DNA from: an uncultured Bacteroidales bacterium
Lineage (GTDB): Bacteria > Bacteroidota > Bacteroidia > Bacteroidales > UBA11471
Length of the DNA: 52,122 nt
Direction: 5' to 3'
NCBI GenBank assembly: GCA_947593515.1
Contig: CANQDQ010000014.1
Span: 1-52,122, forward strand
This document shows, piece by piece, positions 8,379-18,593 of this stretch. The notes under the pieces are model-generated. The model was not told the DNA's origin, searched no databases, and worked only from the letters and a program-made list of their open reading frames with translations. The position numbers and the translations under genes are program-made. The stretch's first letter is position 1, and each line of letters starts with the position of its first letter.

Positions 8379-10625
8379 ATGGTGAAACATCGGAAACTTC
8401 GTCCGTCGGGAAATAGTCGCAAGCCCTTTGCGGAGCAGATACGCGATATTTTCAACGACAATTTCCGGACTTTTTTCAATCATCGGCAGATAGCCCGTAA
8501 AATCGGCGCGAAAAACGATATGCAGAAAAAAGAGGTGGTCGCCATATTGGAATCGCTCCTCAAAGAGGGCTTTCTCGAACAGGATTCACCCGGACGCTAC
8601 CGCCGCAACCTTGCCGACATGGTGCTTGCCGGCACGTTCACCCGCCAGCACGGTCGCCTGCTCGTGCAGCCCGACAACGACGGCACACCGCTCTATGTGA
8701 GCGAAGCGAATGCCCTCCATGCCCTTCACGGCGACCGCGTGGAATATGCCGCCATTTCGCATGGAAAATATCGGGGCGAAGCCCGTATTCTCGACGTTGT
8801 GGAACGCCGTGGCAAGCAGCAAGTCGTGGGCACGGTCGAAGCTCTCGGCAGAAAAGAATATGCCTTGCGGGTCGATAATCGGGCATTCGACAACCGCGTC
8901 TATCTGTCGGCAACACACCTTCATGGGGCAAAAGCCGGCGAAAAAGTCGTCGCCCGACTGCTCGACTGGGTGATATACGACGACAGCCCGACGGGCGAGG
9001 TCGTGGAGATATTGGGTGCCAGCGGCGAAAACGACACCGAGATGCACGCCATTCTCGCCGAATTCGGTTTGCCTACCCGCTATCCGGAGGAGTTGGAAAA
9101 AGAAGCCGACAAAATCGACGACAAAATATCCGCCGAAGAAATTGCCCGCCGTGAGGATTTCCGCAACGTAACGACCTTTACGATAGACCCCTACGATGCC
9201 AAAGACTTCGACGACGCCCTTTCGCTGCGTCCGCTTTCGGAGAATCGTTGGGAGATAGGCGTGCATATTGCCGACGTAACGCATTACATCAAGCCCGGCA
9301 CCCCTATCGACCGCGAAGCCTATCGGCGCGGCACGTCGGTCTATCTGGTCGATCGCACCGTACCCATGCTCCCCGAACGGTTGTGCAACGGTATTTGCTC
9401 CCTCCGTCCGCAGGAAGACAAACTTTGCTTTTCGGTCGTCTTTGAAATGGACGCCGATGCCAATGTGCTCGCTTCGCGCATCGTCCGCACGGTTATCTGC
9501 TCCGACCGCCGTTTCACCTACGAGGAGGCGCAGGAAATCATCGAAACCGGCACGGGCGACTGCGCCGAACAGATAACGACGCTCAACAGCCTTGCCGTCA
9601 TTCTCCGCCGCCGTCGCTTTGAAAAAGGCGCTATCGATTTCGACCGGCAGGAAATGAAATTCATCATCGACGAAAAAGGTCGCCCCGTCGGCATATTCAA
9701 CAAAGTTTCCGAAGACGCCCACAAGCTCATCGAGGAGTTTATGCTGCTGGCGAACCGCACCGTCGCCGAGCGGATAGGCAAGGTGCAGAAACGCGAAACG
9801 CCCAAGCCTTTCGTCTATCGGGTGCACGATAATCCCGACCCCGAAAAGATGACCGAGCTTTCGACTTTCGTGCGCCGGCTGGGGCTTGCCCTGCAACCTG
9901 CCGGCACCCGTGTCGAAGTCGCCGATTCCATCAACAGTATGTTGAAGCACGTACACGGGGCGCCCGAAGAAAACCTCGTTTCGATGCTCACCATACGCAC
10001 CATGGCGAAAGCCGTATATACGACCCGGAACATCGGACACTACGGACTGGCGTTCGACTACTATACGCACTTCACCTCGCCCATACGGCGATACCCCGAC
10101 ATGATGGTGCACCGCCTGCTCGAACGTTATCTCATCGACAACGGGCGCGCCGTCGATGCCGACGAACTCGAAGACCGCTGCGTACACGCTTCCGATATGG
10201 AGCAGCTTGCCGCCAATGCCGAGCGCGCGTCGATAAAATACAAACAAGCCGAATACCTTTCCGAGCGATTGGGACAGGTTTTCGACGGCACCATATCGGG
10301 TATTTCCGAGCGCGGCATTTTCGTCGAAATCGACGAAAACAAATGTGAAGGATTTATATCCGTGCGGGATTTGGACGACGATTATTACACTTTCGATGAG
10401 GCGAGCTATTGTCTTTGCGGACGGCGCAGTCGCCGCATCTACCGGCTCGGCGACCCCATGCGCATCATCATCGCCAAAGTCGATATAGAACGGCGGCAAA
10501 TCGACTTCGTCCCCGAAGAAAAAGGTTTGGCGCCCGCCCGCACCTTCGCACCGAGCAGAGGCAAACGCATTTTGTCGCCCAAAGAGTTCGGACTGCGGAA
10601 AGCCAAGAAAAAACACCGTTTATAA
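8379..10625 (+). CDS. rnr: Ribonuclease R
   Basis: This is a 748-residue 3'-5' exoribonuclease of the RNB family. In order it shows: an N-terminal winged-helix segment ([18 protein letters not shown]), cold-shock/OB domains ([16 protein letters not shown]), the RNB catalytic core with [13 protein letters not shown] at about 269 (metal-binding aspartates), the [25 protein letters not shown] region (about 550-570), an S1 domain ([15 protein letters not shown], about 633) and a lysine-rich tail. It degrades structured RNA and takes part in rRNA and tmRNA-linked decay. The start at ATG 8379 is chosen because earlier in-frame starts fall inside gyrB. parE starts 13 bases after its stop, suggesting co-transcription. 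Confidence 0.95.
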   Translation: MVKHRKLRPSGNSRKPFAEQIRDIFNDNFRTFFNHRQIARKIGAKNDMQKKEVVAILESLLKEGFLEQDSPGRYRRNLADMVLAGTFTRQHGRLLVQPDNDGTPLYVSEANALHALHGDRVEYAAISHGKYRGEARILDVVERRGKQQVVGTVEALGRKEYALRVDNRAFDNRVYLSATHLHGAKAGEKVVARLLDWVIYDDSPTGEVVEILGASGENDTEMHAILAEFGLPTRYPEELEKEADKIDDKISAEEIARREDFRNVTTFTIDPYDAKDFDDALSLRPLSENRWEIGVHIADVTHYIKPGTPIDREAYRRGTSVYLVDRTVPMLPERLCNGICSLRPQEDKLCFSVVFEMDADANVLASRIVRTVICSDRRFTYEEAQEIIETGTGDCAEQITTLNSLAVILRRRRFEKGAIDFDRQEMKFIIDEKGRPVGIFNKVSEDAHKLIEEFMLLANRTVAERIGKVQKRETPKPFVYRVHDNPDPEKMTELSTFVRRLGLALQPAGTRVEVADSINSMLKHVHGAPEENLVSMLTIRTMAKAVYTTRNIGHYGLAFDYYTHFTSPIRRYPDMMVHRLLERYLIDNGRAVDADELEDRCVHASDMEQLAANAERASIKYKQAEYLSERLGQVFDGTISGISERGIFVEIDENKCEGFISVRDLDDDYYTFDEASYCLCGRRSRRIYRLGDPMRIIIAKVDIERRQIDFVPEEKGLAPARTFAPSRGKRILSPKEFGLRKAKKKHRL

Positions 10626-10638
10626 AATCTACCGCATT

Positions 10639-12495
10639 ATGGCAGAAGATATATTGCAGCAATCTACGGAATACGGCTCCGACAGCATACGCACCCTCGA
10701 ATGGAACGAGCATATACGTTTGCGTCCGGGTATGTACATCGGCAAACTGGGCGACGGCTCCCATGCCGACGACGGTATCTATGTGCTCTTGAAAGAGGTC
10801 ATCGACAATACGATCGATGAATTTACGATGGGGTACGGCAAGCAGGTCATCGTCGAGATAGAAGACGGGCGCGTTTCCGTGCGCGACTTCGGGCGCGGCA
10901 TACCCCTCGACAAAGTGGTCGATGCCTCCTCCAAAATGAATACGGGAGCGAAGTACGATTCCAAGACTTTCAAAAAATCGGTCGGACTGAACGGTGTCGG
11001 CATCAAAGCCGTCAATGCCCTTTCCACAGAATTTACCATACAGTCGTTCCGCGACGGCACCGGCAAAAAAGTAACTTACTCTTGCGGCGTCATTACCTCC
11101 GAGAGCGGGCTCGAACCCACCGAACAGGAAAACGGTACATGGGTGTCGTTCCGACCCGACGCCTCCCTCTTTGCCGATTATGCCTATCGCGACGAGTTTG
11201 TCGTGGCGCTGCTCAAAAACTACACCTATCTCAATACCGGTCTTACTTTCATGTATAACGGCGTGCGCTACACCTCCAAAAACGGACTGGTCGATTTGCT
11301 CAACGAGAAAATGACTTCCATGCCGCTCTATCCCCTGATACACCTCAAAGGCGACGACATCGAAGTAGTCATCACCCACAACGACCAGTACGGCGAAGAA
11401 TTTTATTCATTCGTCAACGGGCAGCACACCATACTCGGCGGCACGCACCTGTCGGCGTTCCGCGAAGCCGTGCCCCGCACTATCAAGGAGTTTTTCTCCA
11501 AAAACTTTGAATATACCGATATACGCAACGGCATGGTCGCCGCTATCAGCATCAAGATAGAAGAACCCACTTTCGAGTCGCAGACCAAGACCAAACTCGG
11601 CTCCCGCGACATGGCTCCGAACGGCCCGACCATCAGTAAATTCGTCAATGACTTTATCAAAAAGGAATTAGACAATTACCTGCATCGCAACAGCGAAACC
11701 AAAGATATTCTGCTCAAAAAAATACAGGATTCCGAGAGAGAGCGCAAAGCGATAGCCGGCGTGTCGAAAGTGGCGCGCGAGCGGGCGAAAAAAGCCAATA
11801 TGCACAACCGGAAATTGCAGGATTGCCGCATACATTACAACGACCCCAAAGGCGACTTGCGCGACGACACCTGCATTTTCATTACGGAGGGCGACTCGGC
11901 TTCCGGCTCCATCGGAAAAAGCCGCAATGCCGACACGCAGGCGATTTTCAGCCTGCGGGGCAAGCCGTTGAACAGCTACGGACAGACGCGCGAAGTCGTT
12001 TACGAAAACGAGGAGTTCAACCTTCTGCAAGCTGCCCTCAACATCGAAGAGGGCATCGAGGGGCTGCGCTACAACAAGGTAATCATCGCCACCGATGCCG
12101 ACGACGACGGTATGCACATACGCCTGCTCGTACTTACGTTCCTGCTGCAATTCTTCCCCGACCTTATCAAGAAAGGGCACGTCTATATTCTCGAAACGCC
12201 GCTGTTCCGCGTGCGCGACAAGAAAGAAACGCGATACTGCTATACCGACCAAGAGCGCATCGACGCGATTCGCTATTTCGGCGAGAATGCCGAAATAACC
12301 CGCTTCAAGGGATTGGGCGAAATATCGCCCGAAGAATTTAAGGAGTTTATCGGCGAAGATATGCGCATCAGTCCCGTAAACCTGCGCAAAGAAGATTCCG
12401 TCAAAGAGCTGCTTGAATTTTATATGGGCAAAAACACGATGGAGCGTCAAAGTTTCATTATTGAAAATCTGATTGTCGATGATGAAGACCTCTGA
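10639..12495 (+). CDS. parE: DNA topoisomerase IV subunit B
   Basis: This is a 618-residue type IIA topoisomerase ATPase subunit. GHKL motifs: VIDNTIDEF (about 53), DFGRGIP and [28 protein letters not shown] (about 416) and [10 protein letters not shown] (about 485), and [12 protein letters not shown] near the C-terminus. It is shorter than GyrB and carries the ParE-type [10 protein letters not shown] segment. With ParC it decatenates sister chromosomes. No parC lies in the window; in Bacteroidales it is often elsewhere. The stop codon overlaps the beginning of coaD by 14 bases, so translation of the two is probably coupled. Confidence 0.94.
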   Translation: MAEDILQQSTEYGSDSIRTLEWNEHIRLRPGMYIGKLGDGSHADDGIYVLLKEVIDNTIDEFTMGYGKQVIVEIEDGRVSVRDFGRGIPLDKVVDASSKMNTGAKYDSKTFKKSVGLNGVGIKAVNALSTEFTIQSFRDGTGKKVTYSCGVITSESGLEPTEQENGTWVSFRPDASLFADYAYRDEFVVALLKNYTYLNTGLTFMYNGVRYTSKNGLVDLLNEKMTSMPLYPLIHLKGDDIEVVITHNDQYGEEFYSFVNGQHTILGGTHLSAFREAVPRTIKEFFSKNFEYTDIRNGMVAAISIKIEEPTFESQTKTKLGSRDMAPNGPTISKFVNDFIKKELDNYLHRNSETKDILLKKIQDSERERKAIAGVSKVARERAKKANMHNRKLQDCRIHYNDPKGDLRDDTCIFITEGDSASGSIGKSRNADTQAIFSLRGKPLNSYGQTREVVYENEEFNLLQAALNIEEGIEGLRYNKVIIATDADDDGMHIRLLVLTFLLQFFPDLIKKGHVYILETPLFRVRDKKETRYCYTDQERIDAIRYFGENAEITRFKGLGEISPEEFKEFIGEDMRISPVNLRKEDSVKELLEFYMGKNTMERQSFIIENLIVDDEDL

Positions 12496-12955
12496 AAAAA
12501 TCGCATTCTTTCCGGGTTCTTTCGACCCCTTTACGCTCGGACACCTCTCGGTGGTGCGGCGTGCGCTGTCGCTGTTCGACAAAATCGTCGTCGCCATCGG
12601 TGTCAATGAAAACAAACACTGCCTTTATACCCCGCAGCAGCGGGAGGCGATGCTGCAACGGCTTTTTGCAGAAGAGCCCCGTGTGGGAGTCTTCGTCTAT
12701 GAGGGGCTTACGGTCGACGCTGCCGAGAAGTGCGGCGCGACTGCCATTTTGCGCGGCGTGCGCTCGATAGCCGATTTCGAGTACGAAAAAAACATCGCCG
12801 ACCTCAATCGCGATTTGTCGGGCATCGAAACGGTATTGCTGTTTACGGAGCCGGCATACGCTCATATTACATCGACCGCCGTGCGGGAGTTGATACGTTA
12901 CGGACAACCCGTCGGTCGATTCGTCCCTGAAAAATTACAACTTCCTGTTTTATAG
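12482..12955 (+). CDS. coaD: Phosphopantetheine adenylyltransferase
   Basis: This is a 157-residue nucleotidyltransferase of the HxGH superfamily that makes dephospho-CoA from 4'-phosphopantetheine and ATP. The motifs are all present: [10 protein letters not shown] at about 11-20 (TLGH is the HxGH equivalent), [13 protein letters not shown] in the middle, and [10 protein letters not shown] near the C-terminus (the family ISST motif). It begins inside the end of parE; ATG 12479 is an equally possible start one codon earlier. The S41 protease gene starts seven bases after its stop, continuing the run rnr-parE-coaD-S41. Confidence 0.94.
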   Translation: MKTSEKIAFFPGSFDPFTLGHLSVVRRALSLFDKIVVAIGVNENKHCLYTPQQREAMLQRLFAEEPRVGVFVYEGLTVDAAEKCGATAILRGVRSIADFEYEKNIADLNRDLSGIETVLLFTEPAYAHITSTAVRELIRYGQPVGRFVPEKLQLPVL

Positions 12956-12962
12956 AATAATT

Positions 12963-14609
12963 ATGAAAAGAAAAATTTTGATTCTGTGTTTGTCGCTTTG
13001 CGTTCCGTGCCTGTTTGCGCAAACGAAAGGGGAATCGGAGAAGGAGAAATCCTCGCAGCCGACCGCCAAGTTCAATCCGCTGAGCAAGGTGGGCATGGTG
13101 GCGATGTACATTTCCCGATTCTACGTCGATGTGCTGAATGAAAACGAAATAGCTGAGGAAACGATAGCTACCATGTTGAAACAGCTCGACCCGCATTCGA
13201 CCTATTTGCCTCCGAAAGAAGCCAAGCAGACGCAGGAAAATCTTTCCGGAAAGTTCGATGGAATAGGCATACAGCTCAATATGCTCAACGATACGCTTTA
13301 TGTGGTGCAGACCGTCGTGGGCGGACCCTCTGAGAAAGCCGGCATTTTACCGGGCGACCGCATCGTATCGGTCGATACGGCGATCGTTGCGGGAAAACAT
13401 CTCGATGTGAGCGAAATCGGCTCTATGTTGCGTGGCAAGCGCGGCAGCAAGGTGAAAGTGGGCATCTCCAGACGGGGCGTTCCCGACCTTATCTATTTTA
13501 CCGTTACGCGCGATAAAATTCCGGTATATAGCATCGACGCCACCTATATGATCGACGATACCACCGGCTACATACGGTTGAGCCGTTTTGCCGAGAGCAG
13601 CGCCGACGAGGTGGAAAAAGCGGTAAAGTCGCTTCGGAAAAACGGCATGAAAAACCTGATACTCGACCTTCAGCAGAATGGCGGCGGATATCTGAATGTT
13701 GCCGTGAAAATTGCCGATATGTTCCTCGATAACGACCAGCTCATCGTCTATACCGAAGGGCGCAATATGCGCCGTGCCGAAGAGCGCGCCACGTCGAATA
13801 CGCTCTTCCCCGACGGTCGTGTGGTGGTTTTGGTCGATGAATCGTCGGCTTCGGCAAGCGAAATCGTAGCCGGAGCCTTGCAGGATTGGGACCGTGGCGT
13901 CGTCGTAGGGCGCCGCACGTTCGGAAAAGGTCTGGTGCAGCGTCCGATACCGTTCCCCGACAACTCGCTGCTGCGTCTTACCGTAGCCCGTTACCACACG
14001 CCGACAGGTCGCTGCATACAGCGCCCTTACGTCAAAGGCGATGTCGATGACTACGAAAAAGACCTCATGGAACGTCTGCATAGCGGTGAACTGCTTTACG
14101 CCGACAGCGCCCATTTCGTCGATTCCCTGCAATACCGCACGTTGAAAAACAACCGCGTCGTTTACGGCGGCGGAGGCATCATGCCCGACTGCTTTGTGGG
14201 CATAGACACGACGCTGGTTACTCCCTATCATCAGAAATTGATGCGGTCGGGGCTTATCAACCGTTGCGCTTATCTCTATCTCGATACCCACCGGAAAGAG
14301 ATAGCCTCCAAGTATCGGAAGTCGTCGAAGTTCATCGATGAATACCAAATCGACGCCCGACTGCTCGACCAACTCGAAAAGATGGCGGAAGAGGAGGGCA
14401 TCGTTCCTGCCAATGCGGCCGAAAGAGATGCGTCTTTTCCGCTCATTGCCGTGCAGCTCAAAGCCTTGCTGGCGCGCGACATTTACGATGCGGCGGTGTA
14501 TTATCGCATATACAATTCGGCAAATACGATTTACCTGAAAGGTATAGACATTATCCGCTCCGGCGAATACGACGAGCTGTTGAAATCTTCGACGGGTGAT
14601 AGTATATAA
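12963..14609 (+). CDS. S41 family C-terminal processing protease
   Basis: This is a 548-residue exported serine protease. A signal peptide (MKRKILILCLSLCVPCLFAQ) is followed by a short charged linker, an N-terminal helical cap, a PDZ domain (about 85-165, DGIGIQLNMLNDTLYVVQ through PGDRIVSVD), and the S41 catalytic core. The core has DESSASASEIVAGALQDW, whose serine near residue 295 is the nucleophile, and RTFGKG with the catalytic lysine near 321. A family-typical C-terminal helical region follows. Such CtpA/Prc-like enzymes trim or degrade periplasmic and envelope proteins. A shared bidirectional terminator separates it from the convergent HU gene. Confidence 0.93.
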   Translation: MKRKILILCLSLCVPCLFAQTKGESEKEKSSQPTAKFNPLSKVGMVAMYISRFYVDVLNENEIAEETIATMLKQLDPHSTYLPPKEAKQTQENLSGKFDGIGIQLNMLNDTLYVVQTVVGGPSEKAGILPGDRIVSVDTAIVAGKHLDVSEIGSMLRGKRGSKVKVGISRRGVPDLIYFTVTRDKIPVYSIDATYMIDDTTGYIRLSRFAESSADEVEKAVKSLRKNGMKNLILDLQQNGGGYLNVAVKIADMFLDNDQLIVYTEGRNMRRAEERATSNTLFPDGRVVVLVDESSASASEIVAGALQDWDRGVVVGRRTFGKGLVQRPIPFPDNSLLRLTVARYHTPTGRCIQRPYVKGDVDDYEKDLMERLHSGELLYADSAHFVDSLQYRTLKNNRVVYGGGGIMPDCFVGIDTTLVTPYHQKLMRSGLINRCAYLYLDTHRKEIASKYRKSSKFIDEYQIDARLLDQLEKMAEEEGIVPANAAERDASFPLIAVQLKALLARDIYDAAVYYRIYNSANTIYLKGIDIIRSGEYDELLKSSTGDSI

Positions 14610-14623
14610 AAGGTATGAATACT

Positions 14624-14655
14624 AAAAATGCGCTTCTGAAAAGAAGCGCATTTTT
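14624..14655. terminator. Bidirectional terminator between the S41 protease and HU genes
   Basis: A perfect 14-base stem (AAAAATGCGCTTCT with its complement) with a GAAA tetraloop. The A and T runs on the two arms let it act on both strands for the two convergent genes. Confidence 0.88.
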
Positions 14656-14679
14656 AATTTCCGAAATTTACGGTAAATA

Positions 14680-14952
14680 TTATTTTACTTTGTCTGCCAA
14701 TTCAGCACCGGCTTTGAATTTAACGACTTTCTTTGCGGGAATGGTAATCGTTTGTTTGGTGGCAGGATTGATACCCGTTCTTGCACTTTTCTTATTTACG
14801 GAGAAAGTTCCGAAACCGATCAATGCGATTTTTTCACCTTTTGCCAATTCCTCAGAAACAGTAGCTACGAAAGCATCGAGAGCTTTTTTTGCATCGGTTT
14901 TTGCCAAGCCGGCTTTTGCTGCAACGGCAGCGATCAAATCAGTTTTGTTCAT
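14680..14952 (-). CDS. HU family DNA-binding protein
   Basis: This is a 90-residue histone-like protein starting MNKTDLIAAVAAKAGLAKTD. It carries the full HU signature: GFGTFSVNKKSARTGINPAT in the DNA-binding arm, then IPAKKVVKFKAGAELADKV at the C-terminus. It dimerises, bends DNA non-specifically and shapes the nucleoid. The start at 14952 is preferred to an upstream ATG at 14997 because it fits the family. It is a single-gene transcript with a good promoter at 15011-15041 and the bidirectional terminator at 14624-14655. Which HU paralogue it is cannot be told. Confidence 0.95.
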   Translation of the reverse strand: MNKTDLIAAVAAKAGLAKTDAKKALDAFVATVSEELAKGEKIALIGFGTFSVNKKSARTGINPATKQTITIPAKKVVKFKAGAELADKVK

Positions 14953-15010
14953 GACTTTAAGTATTAGTATTAAATATTGGTTATTTAAGAGTTTCAACGC
15001 TAAACTGTTG

Positions 15011-15041
15011 CAAATGTATTATTAAAAATCAAACAAACAAA
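15011..15041 (-). promoter_or_regulatory. Promoter of the HU gene
   Basis: On the minus strand, TTTG (15038-15041), 19 bases, then TACATTTG (15011-15018). It lies about 60 bases before the start codon. Confidence 0.78.
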
Positions 15042-15123
15042 GAATTGAGGAAAAAATTTACTTTTTTGCCATTATTTTTTTCATTCGGAGTTGTTTTTAT
15101 CTTTACAGAAGCGAAATATTCTC

Positions 15124-15131
15124 TATTTTTG
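15124..15131 (+). promoter_or_regulatory. -7 element for the rhomboid gene pair
   Basis: TATTTTTG fits TAnnTTTG. The transcript start near 15138 makes ATG 15166 the first usable start and rules out the upstream frame extension to 15091. Confidence 0.65.
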
Positions 15132-15165
15132 CAAGGACAATAAGTATAACTGTGGCAGTTTTATT

Positions 15166-15870
15166 ATGTTTCAAGAACGAAGAAATTTTCTCGATACGAT
15201 TCCTCCGGTTACTAAAAACCTGATTATCATTAACCTGTTGGCGTGGTTGGCAACGATAGTCCTTAAAAAGTCGTTGCAAATAGATTTGATTGACTATCTC
15301 GGGCTGCATTATATACAAGCCGAAGGCTTCAATGCCGTGCAATTCGTAACCTATATGTTCCTGCACGACCCGACCTCTTTTGCCCACGTGTTTTTCAATA
15401 TGTTCTCGGTCTATATGTTCGGTCGTACCATCGAGTCGGTGTGGGGAAGCCGGCGTTTTCTCTTTTTCTACATGACGACGGGCATAGGCGCCGGACTGGT
15501 ACAGGAGCTTACTTGGTATCTCGCACTGGGCGATGCCATTGCCCATACGGAGGCAGTAATCGGGTGGGAGCAGACGAGCCTCATGCTCAACAATGTCATC
15601 ACTATCGGGGCATCGGGCGCTGTATTCGGCATATTGTTGGCATTCGGCATGATGTTCCCGAACGTCGAACTTTTCCTCATGTTCGTGCCTATCCCTATCA
15701 AGGCGAAATATTTCGTCATCGGTTACGGTGTCATAGAGTTGCTCTTGGGCATACGCAGCAGCAGCGGCGACAACGTTGCCCATTTTGCCCACTTGGGCGG
15801 TATGTTGTTCGGGCTTATCCTTATTCTTTATTGGCGTAAAAAAGGAAATGGAAGTCATGGAATTTTTTAA
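15166..15870 (+). CDS. Rhomboid family intramembrane serine protease
   Basis: This is a 234-residue polytopic membrane protein starting MFQERRNFLDTIPPV. It has about six hydrophobic segments. The catalytic serine lies in GASGAVFG (about 147-154) and the catalytic histidine in NVAHFAHLGG (about 205). The FAHVFFNMFSVYMFGRTIE segment in the first half matches the conserved HxxxN region of the family. Rhomboids cut transmembrane substrates within the lipid bilayer; the substrate here is unknown. It overlaps the next gene, a second rhomboid, by 23 bases, indicating translational coupling. Confidence 0.92.
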   Translation: MFQERRNFLDTIPPVTKNLIIINLLAWLATIVLKKSLQIDLIDYLGLHYIQAEGFNAVQFVTYMFLHDPTSFAHVFFNMFSVYMFGRTIESVWGSRRFLFFYMTTGIGAGLVQELTWYLALGDAIAHTEAVIGWEQTSLMLNNVITIGASGAVFGILLAFGMMFPNVELFLMFVPIPIKAKYFVIGYGVIELLLGIRSSSGDNVAHFAHLGGMLFGLILILYWRKKGNGSHGIF

Positions 15871-16729
15871 GGAGCTTCGTCGTAAGTATGCCGCTGGCAC
15901 ATTGCCGGTGAAATTCATTTTCATCAATGTGGCGGTGTTTCTGTTCGTACGCATCGTCGAAGTGATATGTACGCTTTTCGACCTCAATTTTTCTCTCGCC
16001 TCTTTTCTCGAACTGCCGTCCGACCTGACACTGCTTTTCTATCGCCCCTACACGGTGGTGAGCTATATGTTTTTCCAATACGGGCTGTTGCATCTTCTTT
16101 TCAATATGCTGTGGCTCTATTGGTTCGGACAGTTGTTCCTGCGTTTTTTCAATGCCAAGCAATTCGGCGGGCTCTATTTTCTCGGGGGATTCGGTGGGGC
16201 GGCGCTCTATCTGGCTGCCTATAATCTGCTGCCTTATTTCATCGGGAAAGAAGGCATGTTGCTTGGAGCGTCGGCATCTGTGTTGGCAATTGTGTTTGCC
16301 GTGTCGGCATACGCTCCCGATTACAAGATACGCCTGTTCCTTGTCGGAAACATAGCGTTGAAATATATAGCATTGGTAACCGTCGTTCTCGATTTGTTGA
16401 GCGTAACCTCCCTGAATGCGGGCGGGCACGTAGCCCATATCGGCGGGGCATTGACGGGGTGGCTGTTTGCTTCCCGCTGGCGCAGCGGAAAGGACATTAC
16501 GCGCGGCATCAACCGCTTCATCGACTATCTTGCCCCCCTGTTCCGTCCGCGTCGCAAGAAAGCGCCGTCGGCCTCTTTCCGCCGTCCGCTCAACGATGAG
16601 GAATATCGCCGGCAGCGACAGGAAAATATCACGGAGATAGATAAGATTCTCGATAAAATAAGACAATCGGGTTACGAAGCCCTTACCGCCGAAGAGAAGA
16701 AACGGCTTTTCGACGCGGGTAAAAAATGA
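15848..16729 (+). CDS. Rhomboid family intramembrane protease, second copy with C-terminal tail
   Basis: This is a 293-residue membrane protein. The catalytic serine sits in LGASAS (about 138-143) and the histidine in HVAHIGG (about 194). The HLLFNMLWLYWFG segment carries the HxxxN motif. After the membrane domain comes a soluble basic tail of about 80 residues (RPRRKKAPSASFRRPLNDEE, then a helical end) absent from its partner at 15166. ATG 15857 is an alternative start. Paired rhomboids in this order occur in Bacteroidales. They may act on different substrates or together; this is inference. Confidence 0.9.
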   Translation: MEVMEFFKELRRKYAAGTLPVKFIFINVAVFLFVRIVEVICTLFDLNFSLASFLELPSDLTLLFYRPYTVVSYMFFQYGLLHLLFNMLWLYWFGQLFLRFFNAKQFGGLYFLGGFGGAALYLAAYNLLPYFIGKEGMLLGASASVLAIVFAVSAYAPDYKIRLFLVGNIALKYIALVTVVLDLLSVTSLNAGGHVAHIGGALTGWLFASRWRSGKDITRGINRFIDYLAPLFRPRRKKAPSASFRRPLNDEEYRRQRQENITEIDKILDKIRQSGYEALTAEEKKRLFDAGKK

Positions 16730-16735
16730 TTCCGT

Positions 16736-17806
16736 ATGAATTTTTTGACGAAGACATATCGAATTTTGCTGTTGGGCGTGCATGGCGTTGCCGGTGCGTT
16801 ATTGCTTTTCTCGGCATACTCTTATCTGATACCGCCCGACAGATGGAGTCTTCCGCTGTTTTTTGCCTTGGCGTTTCCTGTGTTCTTTTTCGTGGAATGG
16901 GGGTTGGTGCTGCTGCATCTGTTTCTTGCGCCGCGCAAATATATATTGCTGCCGCTTCTTTTCCTGCTGCTTGCATTTCCGGCGGCTCGCAATTATTTTC
17001 CGATACACTTTTCCGGAACGGGTAATGGCGAGCCGGAGCTTACGATTATTTCGTATAATGTACTGCAATTCGAGCGGGCGCGCGAAATAACCAAAGCCAA
17101 TCCCATACTCCGGTTGTTGCAGGAGAGCAGCGCCGATATCGTCTGCATACAGGAGTATCCGGCGTTAGGTGTCAACGAACAGAAAAAATTCGGAAGGATT
17201 CTTTCGCACTATCCTTATAAATATATATCGGAGGGCTTGGCTTGCTATTCCGTATATCCGATAGTCAAAGCCGAACCTATCCGGTTTCCCGACACCGACA
17301 ACGGAGCCTGCCTTTACCGGCTCGATGTCAAAGGTCGAAAACTTTCGCTTGTCAATTGTCATTTGGAGTCGAACAAACTTGAAAAGTCGGACAAAGAGCT
17401 GTACATAAATATGGCGAAGCACCCGACGCACACCAATGAACTGCTGCCGCAAGCCAAAGAGAGGCTTTTGCGTAAAGTCGCTCGTTCGTCGGCAGCCCGA
17501 GCCGTTCAAGCCCGTATGTTGCGGGAGATTATCGACCGTCTTACGGGGGCGGTGATTGTGTGCGGCGATTTCAACGATACGGCACAGTCGTATGCCTACC
17601 ACACGGTACGCGGCAGCTTCGGTGATGCCTATATCTCTACGGCTTTCGGTCCCGATATTACGTACAATGCCTTCGGACTTTGGTTCCGGATAGACCACAT
17701 ACTTTACAACGATAGCTTTCACGCTGTCGATGCCCGCATCATTCACAAGCGCTATTCCGACCACTATCCTATCGTCGCCACGCTGCAATGGAATGCGGAC
17801 GATTAA
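16736..17806 (+). CDS. Membrane-anchored endonuclease/exonuclease/phosphatase family protein
   Basis: This is a 356-residue protein. Three hydrophobic helices occupy the first 85 residues or so. An EEP-fold domain follows with the usual motifs: SYNVLQF, DIVCIQEY (metal-binding Glu), LVNCHLES, VCGDFND, and C-terminal IDHILYND and SDHYPIVA (catalytic His). Members hydrolyse phosphodiester bonds in nucleic acids, phospholipids or inositol phosphates, and the substrate cannot be read from the sequence. It starts six bases after the second rhomboid gene, so the three genes form an envelope-linked operon. Confidence 0.88.
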   Translation: MNFLTKTYRILLLGVHGVAGALLLFSAYSYLIPPDRWSLPLFFALAFPVFFFVEWGLVLLHLFLAPRKYILLPLLFLLLAFPAARNYFPIHFSGTGNGEPELTIISYNVLQFERAREITKANPILRLLQESSADIVCIQEYPALGVNEQKKFGRILSHYPYKYISEGLACYSVYPIVKAEPIRFPDTDNGACLYRLDVKGRKLSLVNCHLESNKLEKSDKELYINMAKHPTHTNELLPQAKERLLRKVARSSAARAVQARMLREIIDRLTGAVIVCGDFNDTAQSYAYHTVRGSFGDAYISTAFGPDITYNAFGLWFRIDHILYNDSFHAVDARIIHKRYSDHYPIVATLQWNADD

Positions 17807-17824
17807 CGAAATTTTCCCTGAATA

Positions 17825-17856
17825 TTTGCATACTCCGACACATTACATTAATTTTG
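17825..17856 (+). promoter_or_regulatory. Promoter of the fumarate reductase operon
   Basis: TTTG (17825-17828), a 20-base gap, then TAATTTTG (17849-17856) form a textbook Bacteroidetes promoter 50 bases upstream of the cytochrome b subunit gene. Confidence 0.82.
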
Positions 17857-17906
17857 TATCGGAATTTCGATAGGAATATTTATACACTAATAAAATCTCA
17901 AATCTT

Positions 17907-18569
17907 ATGTGGTTATTAAACTCCTCGATTGGGAAAAAGGTGGTGATGAGTATCACCGGTCTTTTTCTTATCCTGTTCCTGACTTTTCACATGTCGATGA
18001 ATGTGGTCGCTATTTTCTCGGGCGAGGCTTACAACATGATATGTGAATTTTTGGGAGCGAACTGGTATGCTTTGGTCGGTACGCTTGTCATAGCCGGCGG
18101 TGCCGTGTTGCATATCCTGTATGCTTTCTGGCTGACCTATATCAATCGCCGTGCGCGCGGAAACGACCGTTACAAAGTGGTCGATAAGCCGCAAGGTGTG
18201 GAGTGGGCTTCGCAGAATATGCTTGTGCTGGGCATCATCATTGCGTTGGGCTTGCTGTTGCACTTGTATGATTTTTGGTTCAAGATGCAGTTCAACGAAA
18301 TTACCGGCATACTGCCCGATGTAAATCCGCACGACGGATACGGACTGATAGCGGAGAAATTCGCCAACCCCGCCATTGCCGTTGCTTATCTGGTATGGTT
18401 CGTTGCCATTTGGTTTCACCTGACGCACGGATTTTGGAGTGCGTTGCAGACACTGGGCTGGAACAATAAAATATGGCTTTCCCGTTGGAAATGTATTTCC
18501 TGCATTTACACGACAGTCATCTGTCTCGGATTTGCTGCGGTAGCCATTTACTTCGGTTTCATAGCATAA
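17907..18569 (+). CDS. frdC: Succinate dehydrogenase/fumarate reductase cytochrome b subunit (b558 family)
   Basis: This is a 220-residue membrane anchor with five hydrophobic helices. It matches the single-subunit b558-type anchors: an N-terminal IGKKVVMSITGLFLILFLTFH segment and conserved histidines in the helices (heme ligands), such as FHLTHGFWSALQTLGW in the fourth helix region. It holds heme b and passes electrons between the menaquinone pool and the FrdB iron-sulfur protein. In anaerobic Bacteroidales the complex works mainly as fumarate reductase. It is the first gene of frdCAB; frdA starts 24 bases downstream. Confidence 0.93.
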   Translation: MWLLNSSIGKKVVMSITGLFLILFLTFHMSMNVVAIFSGEAYNMICEFLGANWYALVGTLVIAGGAVLHILYAFWLTYINRRARGNDRYKVVDKPQGVEWASQNMLVLGIIIALGLLLHLYDFWFKMQFNEITGILPDVNPHDGYGLIAEKFANPAIAVAYLVWFVAIWFHLTHGFWSALQTLGWNNKIWLSRWKCISCIYTTVICLGFAAVAIYFGFIA

Positions 18570-18593
18570 CAACAACCTCTAAACATTTCGATT

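Noticed and set aside
8586..10616. A 676-residue open frame antisense to rnr
   Set aside because: RNase R motifs on the plus strand account for the region; the antisense frame has no start context or domain.
14615..15025. A 136-residue plus-strand frame opposite HU
   Set aside because: HU is unmistakable on the minus strand, and the plus frame includes the bidirectional terminator.
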